Assembly: GCA_013001935.1 (NCBI GenBank) | Contig: JABDKZ010000135.1 | Coordinates: 1 to 5,140 of the forward strand | Origin: Maribacter sp. | GTDB lineage: Bacteria; Bacteroidota; Bacteroidia; Flavobacteriales; Flavobacteriaceae | Length of the DNA stretch: 5,140 bases | Direction: 5' to 3' | In this document: in pieces, positions 1 through 5,140 of the stretch | Numbering within the stretch: position 1 is the first letter of the stretch | Layout: every line of letters starts with the position of its first letter | Position numbers and translations under genes: made by a program | Notes under the pieces: model-generated | Told to the model about the DNA's origin: nothing | The model's database searches: none | The model's input: only the letters and a program-made list of their open reading frames with translations

Positions 1-2777
1 GTCGTATACCAGGTATCCCTTAAGGCAGAAATATTAAAACCCAGTTGCCTACCAGCATTTTTGATGTTCAATTGGGATTCATCAATAACATGGCCTATTT
101 TTTTAATATCGATTTTAAAATCGGCAAACAATTGGATTATGGAATCATCCTTTGCTTGAAAAACAATACCTGCATTTTCAGCGAATAAGAGTTTAATGCT
201 GTCAGTTTCACCCAAATTGGATAAATCCAGGTTGGCACCCAAATCAACATCGGCAAAACACATCTCAAGCAAAGAAGTAATTAAACCTCCAGAAGCAACA
301 TCATGACCTGCAATGATTTTCCCTTCCCTGATGGCCTTTTGCATTGTGTTGAAAACGGTTTTCACATATGCGGCATCCGAAACCGTTGGAGTTTCATTTC
401 CAATTTTATTGCGTATCTGGGCAAATGACGACCCTCCTAATTTATAATTGTCTTTGGAAAGGTTGATATAGAAGATCGCACCACCATCTTTTTGTAGAAC
501 GGGTTCAACCACATTATTGATATCATCACAATTAGCAGCAGCGGAAATGATCACAGTTCCGGGGGATAATACATCACCGTCCTTATATTTCTGTTTCATG
601 GAAAGGGAATCCTTCCCAGTAGGTACATTGATACCCAAGGCTATCGCAAAATCTGAAATGGCCTCCACCGCATCATATAATCGAGCATCCTCACCTTCAT
701 TCTTACAAGGCCACATCCAGTTGGCTGAAAGGGAAACAGATTTTAATCCGTCTTTCAGTGGTGCCCAAATAATGTTTGTCAAAGCTTCGGCAATACTATT
801 TCTACTTCCGGCAACAGGATCGATCAGGCCTGATATTGGTGAGTGGCCTATAGAAGTGGCTATACCTTGCTTGCCTTTGAAATCCATGGCCATAACACCA
901 CAATTGTTCAAAGGCAGTTGTAAGGGCCCTACGCATTGCTGTTTAGCAACACGTCCGCCAACACAACGGTCTACTTTGTTCGTTAACCAATCTTTACAGG
1001 CTACGGCCTCTAACTGAAGTACTTGTTCCAAATATTTATGAAAGTGCTCCAAAGTGTAATCAGTATCCGCATAATTTCGATCGACCGTTATGTCGTTCAT
1101 TATCGTTTTAGGAGAGCTGCCGAACATATCATCCAACTCTAAATCCATAGGTTTATCTCCTTTAGAACTTGATTCGAAAGTAAATCTATGGTTCCCGGTA
1201 ACATCCCCAACCTCATACATAGGGGAGCGCTCGCGATCTGCAATTCGATGTAATAGATCCACATCTTTTTGACCTATAACAAGGCCCATTCGTTCTTGGG
1301 ATTCGTTTCCGATTATTTCTTTTGCGGATAATGTTGGGTCACCAATGGGTAACTTATCCAAATCTATTTTTCCTCCGGTATCTTCGACCAATTCAGATAA
1401 ACAGTTGAGGTGACCGCCTGCACCATGGTCATGAATTGAAACTATCGGATTTATTTCACTTTCAACCATCCCTCGAACTGCATTTGCCGCCCTTTTTTGC
1501 ATTTCCGGATTTGATCGTTGTACGGCATTCAATTCAATTGCTGAACTGAACTCTCCAGTATCTGCACTTGATACGGCAGCACCACCCATCCCAATTCTGT
1601 AATTATCACCTCCAAGAATAACAATCTTATCACCGCCTTTTGGAGTATCTTTTAAGGCTTGATCGGCCTTACCATATCCTATACCACCCGCTTGCATAAT
1701 AACTTTGTCATAGCCCAATCTGCGGCCTTCCTCGGTATGTTCAAAGGTCAAAACAGAACCTGCTATCAAGGGTTGGCCAAACTTATTGCCAAAATCAGAC
1801 GCTCCATTAGATGCTTTTATGAGGATGTCCATTGGTGTTTGGTACAACCATTTGCGCTCAGACATTGCCTTTTCCCAAGTTCGGGCATCCTCTAACCTGG
1901 AATAGGCAGTCATATAGACAGCAGTTCCTGCCAAGGGCAATGAACCTTTTCCACCAGCCAAACGGTCACGGATTTCACCCCCTGAGCCTGTGGCCGCTCC
2001 ATTAAATGGTTCTACTGTGGTCGGAAAATTGTGAGTCTCTGCCTTTAGTGAGATTACCGATTCAAACTCCATTTCGGTATAAAAATCAGGTTTATCAGCA
2101 CTTTTAGGGGCAAATTGGATTGCTTTAGGCCCTTTTACAAATGCTACATTATCTTTATAGGCCGAAACAATATCGTTAGGGTTCTCTTGGGAAGTTTTCT
2201 TGATCAATTTAAAGAGTGAAGATGGTTTTTCTATACCATCAATCGTAAAGGTACCGTTGAATATTTTATGGCGGCAATGCTCTGAGTTTACCTGACTGAA
2301 ACCGAACACTTCCGAATCAGTTAATTTGCGGCCAATTTTATTCGCAAGGTGATTTAAATATTCAACTTCCTCCGTATTCAGGGCTAAGCCTTCCTGCTGG
2401 TTATATGCTGCAATGTCGTCTATCTCCAAGATGGATTCTGGCACTACATTAATCGTGTAAATATCTTGAGTTAAACTATTGAATTTTTGCGAAAGCATGG
2501 GGTCGAACGCATTAAAATCTTCTTTGACGTTCGTAAATTCTTCGATACGAATAATGCCATGAATACCCATGTTTTGGGTTATTTCAGTAGCATTCGTACT
2601 CCAGGGTGTAATCATCGCGGCCCTGGGTCCAACAAAAAAGGCGTCGATTGACGCCATGTGTATCTTGGGTTGGTTGCCAAACAACCAGCTGAGTTTATTT
2701 GTATCTTCCTTGGAAAGTTCTTGTTGCGTTTGTACTGCAAAAACCTTATTGGTGACAACCCCGAAAAAGTGAATCAT
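1..2777 (-). CDS. purL: Phosphoribosylformylglycinamidine synthase, long single-chain form (C-terminus off the left edge)
   Basis: Cytoplasmic enzyme of de novo purine synthesis. It converts FGAR, glutamine and ATP to FGAM, glutamate, ADP and phosphate (step 4). The frame is open without a stop from the ATG at 2775-2777 to the window edge, giving 925 codons. In order I see: a PurS-like N-terminal region (about residues 1-140); the linker with SEHCRHK (S165-K171); the first AIRS-like half with ETHNFP at 247-252, GSGGEIRD at 264-271, GGDNYRIGMGG at 389-399, VQRSNPEM at 419-426 and HDHGAGG at 449-455; then the second half with VDR at 602-604, ANWMW at 685-689, PTGKDSLSM at 719-727 and HDVASGG at 825-831. 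The class I glutamine amidotransferase domain expected after this is not in the window; from the usual family length of about 1,220-1,300 residues, roughly 300 are missing. The start is supported by the family-typical MIHFFG opening; only a poor AGGA lies 4 nt before the ATG. No frameshift or missing motif was seen. It lies 99 bp downstream of the methyltransferase gene on the same strand. Confidence 0.97.
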   Translation of the reverse strand, partial: MIHFFGVVTNKVFAVQTQQELSKEDTNKLSWLFGNQPKIHMASIDAFFVGPRAAMITPWSTNATEITQNMGIHGIIRIEEFTNVKEDFNAFDPMLSQKFNSLTQDIYTINVVPESILEIDDIAAYNQQEGLALNTEEVEYLNHLANKIGRKLTDSEVFGFSQVNSEHCRHKIFNGTFTIDGIEKPSSLFKLIKKTSQENPNDIVSAYKDNVAFVKGPKAIQFAPKSADKPDFYTEMEFESVISLKAETHNFPTTVEPFNGAATGSGGEIRDRLAGGKGSLPLAGTAVYMTAYSRLEDARTWEKAMSERKWLYQTPMDILIKASNGASDFGNKFGQPLIAGSVLTFEHTEEGRRLGYDKVIMQAGGIGYGKADQALKDTPKGGDKIVILGGDNYRIGMGGAAVSSADTGEFSSAIELNAVQRSNPEMQKRAANAVRGMVESEINPIVSIHDHGAGGHLNCLSELVEDTGGKIDLDKLPIGDPTLSAKEIIGNESQERMGLVIGQKDVDLLHRIADRERSPMYEVGDVTGNHRFTFESSSKGDKPMDLELDDMFGSSPKTIMNDITVDRNYADTDYTLEHFHKYLEQVLQLEAVACKDWLTNKVDRCVGGRVAKQQCVGPLQLPLNNCGVMAMDFKGKQGIATSIGHSPISGLIDPVAGSRNSIAEALTNIIWAPLKDGLKSVSLSANWMWPCKNEGEDARLYDAVEAISDFAIALGINVPTGKDSLSMKQKYKDGDVLSPGTVIISAAANCDDINNVVEPVLQKDGGAIFYINLSKDNYKLGGSSFAQIRNKIGNETPTVSDAAYVKTVFNTMQKAIREGKIIAGHDVASGGLITSLLEMCFADVDLGANLDLSNLGETDSIKLLFAENAGIVFQAKDDSIIQLFADFKIDIKKIGHVIDESQLNIKNAGRQLGFNISALRDTWYT

Positions 2778-2809
2778 GAATCCTGTAAATTGTTAAGTTT
2801 GAGAAAGCA

Positions 2810-2817
2810 CAAATTTA
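2810..2817 (-). promoter_or_regulatory. Putative purL promoter, -7 element TAAATTTG
   Basis: Read on the minus strand, this is TAAATTTG, an exact match to the Bacteroidota -7 consensus TAnnTTTG. It ends 32 nt before the purL ATG, which would give a leader of roughly 25 nt. The -33 element is weak: the nearest TTTG (2850-2853) is 32 bp upstream of the box, longer than the usual spacing of about 20 bp. A match of this kind in a 99-bp AT-rich gap could be chance, so the call rests on position and on similar boxes before the other two genes. No hairpin followed by a T-run was seen in this gap, so readthrough from the upstream methyltransferase gene is also possible. No purine-riboswitch-like structure was seen, and the gap has little room for one. 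Confidence 0.4.
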
Positions 2818-2876
2818 CATCTTTTTATACTATGATTTTAGGTGTTGGGCAAACAGTTATTAATGCTTATTGTTGA

Positions 2877-4088
2877 TTACTTCCTGTCAAGTAAGGCCAT
2901 ATAAAAACCATCAAAACCACTTTTTGAGGCATATATTTTCTTTTCCTTTGCCAATGTAAACTCCTTGCCTTCCTCGGATGTCAAGAATGATTTTATCTGC
3001 AAGTCATTTTCTTGTGGGAGTATTGAACATGTAGCGTAAACCAATTTTCCTCCGGGCTTTACCATTTTACTATAACTTCTTAATATTTCCTGCTGTATTT
3101 TGGTGATTTTCCCTAAGAATTCGGGCTGTAATTTCCATTTAGCATCAGGATTTCTACGAAGTACTCCTAAACCTGTACACGGCGCATCAATAAGCACTCT
3201 ATCTGCTTTGTTGTATAGTTTTTTTATAACCTTGGTAGAATTTATATGCCGGGGTTCAATATTATGGGCACCATTTCTTCGGGCTCTACGTTTAAGCTCC
3301 TTTAACTTGTTCTCATAGATATCCAGTGCAATTAATTGTCCCTTGTTTTCCATGATTGCCGCAAGGTGCAATGTTTTACCCCCGGCACCAGCACAAGTAT
3401 CGACTACACGCTGTCCTGGCTTAACTTCCAAAAATTGGGATACTAATTGTGATGACGCATCTTGTACCTCAAAAAAACCATCTTTAAATGGTTTTGTTGC
3501 AAACACATTGGCCCTTTCATTCAATTTTAAGGCATAAGGATAACCTTTAAGAGGTTCCGCGACAATGCCTTCATCAAGCAAAATTTTTCGTAATTTCTCC
3601 CTAGTTGTTTTTAAGGTATTAACCCGTAGAATAACATCGGCTTGTTTATTCAGGGCTTTGATTTCATTGGTCCACAGCTTTTCTCCCAAAGCCTTTTCAC
3701 CAAGTTCATCTAACCAATCAGGAATTGATTCGCTGAATTTTCTAATTTTCGAAAGTTCATCAAATTTGCCCTTGATTCTTCTAGTGGGTACAGGCTCAAG
3801 TTGTTTCCAATCAGGTAATTCGATTCCTCTTAAGACGGCCCATACGGTGAACATTCTAAATAAATTAGCCCGACTGTACGGTGCCTTTACTTCAGCAATC
3901 TCCGCATATAGTCGTTTCCAGCGAACGATGTCATAGGTAGTTTCGGCTATAAAACCACGATCTCGGGACCCCCATCGCTTATCCCTTTTCAATGTTTTCT
4001 GAACCACCTTATCGGCATATTCACCTTCGTTGAATATATACCCAAGGGCATCAACTACTGCAAAAACCAAATTCCTATGAAGTTTCAT
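2877..4088 (-). CDS. RsmB/NOP-family SAM-dependent RNA (cytosine-C5) methyltransferase
   Basis: Complete 403-residue protein, predicted to methylate carbon 5 of a cytosine in rRNA or tRNA using S-adenosylmethionine. The N-terminal part (about 1-140) is helical, Lys/Arg-rich and probably a NusB-like RNA-binding domain. The catalytic domain follows. SAM motif I is DTCAGAGGKT (230-239), and D256 in ALDIY is the likely ribose-binding acid. Motif IV is DAPCTG (301-306), with C304, the cysteine that releases the product. Motif VI is YATCSILPQEN (351-361), with the expected nucleophile C354. The chain ends with the family-typical DGFYMALLDR. All catalytic residues are present and the length is close to that of E. 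coli RsmB (429 residues). The ATG at 4086-4088 begins with family-like MKLHRNLVFA and has no Shine-Dalgarno sequence. RsmB (16S rRNA C967) is the best-known relative, but motifs shared by RsmB, RsmF and NSUN proteins do not settle the target, so no symbol is given. Confidence 0.93.
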   Translation of the reverse strand: MKLHRNLVFAVVDALGYIFNEGEYADKVVQKTLKRDKRWGSRDRGFIAETTYDIVRWKRLYAEIAEVKAPYSRANLFRMFTVWAVLRGIELPDWKQLEPVPTRRIKGKFDELSKIRKFSESIPDWLDELGEKALGEKLWTNEIKALNKQADVILRVNTLKTTREKLRKILLDEGIVAEPLKGYPYALKLNERANVFATKPFKDGFFEVQDASSQLVSQFLEVKPGQRVVDTCAGAGGKTLHLAAIMENKGQLIALDIYENKLKELKRRARRNGAHNIEPRHINSTKVIKKLYNKADRVLIDAPCTGLGVLRRNPDAKWKLQPEFLGKITKIQQEILRSYSKMVKPGGKLVYATCSILPQENDLQIKSFLTSEEGKEFTLAKEKKIYASKSGFDGFYMALLDRK

Positions 4089-4105
4089 AATGAAAATTAA
4101 GGCTG

Positions 4106-4113
4106 CAAAGGTA
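4106..4113 (-). promoter_or_regulatory. Putative methyltransferase promoter, -7 element TACCTTTG
   Basis: On the minus strand this reads TACCTTTG, an exact TAnnTTTG match and a form often seen in Bacteroidota promoters. It ends 17 nt before the ATG at 4088, so transcription would begin about 10-12 nt upstream of the start codon and leave a very short leader. No clear TTTG -33 element lies at the usual distance upstream. The site sits in the 70-bp region shared with the divergent lipoprotein gene. Confidence 0.5.
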
Positions 4114-4135
4114 TCGTTTTGGCATCTATTCTGTC

Positions 4136-4143
4136 TATTTTTG
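4136..4143 (+). promoter_or_regulatory. Putative lipoprotein-gene promoter, -7 element TATTTTTG
   Basis: TATTTTTG matches the Bacteroidota -7 consensus TAnnTTTG exactly and ends 15 nt before the ATG at 4159, predicting a leader of only about 10 nt (AT-rich, no Shine-Dalgarno). A TTTG that could serve as a -33 element is at 4118-4121, but the 14-bp spacer is shorter than the usual 19-21 bp, so this half is doubtful. The box faces away from the methyltransferase box at 4106-4113; 22 bp separate them. Confidence 0.38.
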
Positions 4144-4158
4144 AGAAAAATAATTCCT

Positions 4159-5140
4159 ATGCGATATCCCTACTACTTCCTTGCTGTTCTTGTTTTTCTG
4201 GGTTGTACCGAGCGAAAGGAGACTAAGCCCTTTTCCTTTGTTAAGGTTGAAACTATTCTAGAAGATTCGTTAAGCATTAGGGCCATTGAACTTATGGACA
4301 GTAGTTTGGCATTCGCGGCAAACAAAGGAATTTTTGGTAGCATCGATTTAAAAACGAATAAAATTAGAATGAATGTGTTAAAACAGGATTCTATTCTTCC
4401 TGAATTCAGGGCCGTAGCCCATACAACTACAGATTTTTTCATGTTATCTGTCGCATCCCCGGCATTACTTTATAAAACTGGGGATAATGGGATGGAACTC
4501 GTTTACAGGGAGGAAGGTAAAAACGTTTTTTATGACGCAATGACCTTCTGGAATGATAAGGAAGGGATTGCTATGGGCGATACTGTAGGTGGCTGTATAT
4601 CAATTATTATAACAAGGGATGGTGGCCATAGCTGGGATAAAATTCCATGTTCTGTTTTACCACAGGGAACTGATAATGAGGGCGCATTTGCAGCTAGTAA
4701 TACCAATATCAAAACTATTGGAAATAAAGTATGGATTGCCACGACAGCCGGTAACATCTATTATTCAGGAGATAAGGGAGTGACGTGGGACCTTAGTACA
4801 ACACCCATTGTGAAAGACAAACCAACACAGGGCATTTATTCGATGGATTTTTATAATGAAGACTTGGGGATTGTCATTGGTGGTGATTATACCAATCCAG
4901 ATAAAAAGAATGCCAACAAAGCAATAACCCAGGATGGGGGGAGAACATGGCAATTAGTTGCAGAAGGTAAAGAACCAAATTATAAAAGTTGTGTGCAATT
5001 TGTGCCAAATACCCAAGGTAAGGGGTTAGTGGCTCTAGGTTTTACCGGTATTTCCTATTCCAATAACAGGGGCGCGAGTTGGCTAAAAATATCCGATGAA
5101 TCATTTTATACCCTACGATTTATGAATGATTCCATAGCCT
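4159..5140 (+). CDS. Predicted lipoprotein with Asp-box (BNR) repeats, beta-propeller-like (C-terminus off the right edge)
   Basis: The frame is open from the ATG at 4159 to the window edge (327 codons). Residues 1-16 form a short lipoprotein signal: hydrophobic FLAVLVFLG followed by C16, the predicted lipidated cysteine. The lipobox FLGC has Phe rather than the usual Leu at -3. The mature chain carries Asp boxes (S/T-x-D-x-G-x-T/S-W): TRDGGHSW at 152-159, SGDKGVTW at 203-210, TQDGGRTW at 257-264, and SNNRGASW at 301-308 with Asn in place of Asp. A weaker copy, TGDNG, is at 107-111. The central residues lie 45, 51, 54 and 44 residues apart, as expected for successive propeller blades. This resembles the sialidase/Ycf48-type 'WD40/YVTN/BNR-like' proteins of Bacteroidota, often annotated loosely as oxidoreductases or glycosyl hydrolases. 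No catalytic residues are recognisable, so no enzyme activity is assigned. It is probably anchored in the outer membrane. Two other in-frame starts exist (ATG 4090, TTG 4141); 4159 is preferred because it lies downstream of the putative promoter. Confidence 0.85.
   Translation, partial: MRYPYYFLAVLVFLGCTERKETKPFSFVKVETILEDSLSIRAIELMDSSLAFAANKGIFGSIDLKTNKIRMNVLKQDSILPEFRAVAHTTTDFFMLSVASPALLYKTGDNGMELVYREEGKNVFYDAMTFWNDKEGIAMGDTVGGCISIIITRDGGHSWDKIPCSVLPQGTDNEGAFAASNTNIKTIGNKVWIATTAGNIYYSGDKGVTWDLSTTPIVKDKPTQGIYSMDFYNEDLGIVIGGDYTNPDKKNANKAITQDGGRTWQLVAEGKEPNYKSCVQFVPNTQGKGLVALGFTGISYSNNRGASWLKISDESFYTLRFMNDSIA

Noticed and set aside
517..1017. 166-codon plus-strand open frame inside purL
   Set aside because: It lies wholly antisense to conserved purL motifs (such as the GKDSLSM and ANWMW regions), its translation has no recognisable domain, and the opposite strand fully explains the sequence.
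2022..2039. ETHNFP in PurL where E. coli has ETHNHP
   Set aside because: Phe at this position is normal in many PurL proteins, including eukaryotic ones, so it is not a lost catalytic residue.
2569..2876. Two overlapping small plus-strand frames covering the purL start and the gap
   Set aside because: They overlap the conserved purL N-terminus in antisense, and the part in the gap is short and AT-rich with no coding signal.
2855..2876. Weak inverted repeat (around TTATTAATGCTTATT) just after the methyltransferase stop, considered as a terminator
   Set aside because: The pairing is short, imperfect and entirely AT-rich, with no T-run following on the minus strand.
3565..3936. 123-codon plus-strand open frame inside the methyltransferase gene
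   Set aside because: It is the antisense shadow of the N-terminal half of a clear RsmB/NOP-family protein, with no independent domain or start signal.
4173..4953. Three minus-strand open frames (62-89 codons) opposite the lipoprotein gene
   Set aside because: They lie antisense to the Asp-box-bearing frame, have hydrophobic, low-information translations, and have no promoter or start context of their own.

Overview
The window looks like ordinary chromosomal DNA from a marine-type member of the Bacteroidota, most likely the Flavobacteriaceae. Three things point there. The phosphoribosylformylglycinamidine synthase is the long single-chain form, with wording typical of that group (it begins MIHFFG). 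The genes lack a well-placed Shine-Dalgarno sequence. An exact copy of the Bacteroidota -7 promoter element (TAnnTTTG) lies upstream of each of the three genes. The DNA is moderately AT-rich and looks uniform throughout. No RNA gene, mobile element, CRISPR array, long repeat or sign of recent transfer was seen.

Layout: positions 1-2777 (minus strand) hold the first 925 codons of purL. Its C-terminal glutaminase domain lies beyond the left edge. A 99-bp gap (2778-2876) holds a likely purL promoter. Positions 2877-4088 (minus strand) hold a complete RsmB/NOP-family RNA cytosine-C5 methyltransferase of 403 residues. A 70-bp divergent intergenic region (4089-4158) carries one -7 box for each direction. 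Positions 4159-5140 (plus strand) hold the first 327 codons of a predicted lipoprotein with regularly spaced Asp-box (BNR) repeats, probably a beta-propeller. It runs off the right edge.

The methyltransferase and purL point the same way with no terminator visible between them, so they may be partly co-transcribed, with purL also using its own promoter. One gene serves de novo purine synthesis and the other RNA modification; this is common housekeeping proximity rather than evidence of a joint pathway. The lipoprotein is transcribed divergently and shows no functional link to the other two. I found no convincing new biological system. The points most worth a second look are the compact divergent promoter region, the uncertain start of the lipoprotein, and the unresolved target of the methyltransferase.
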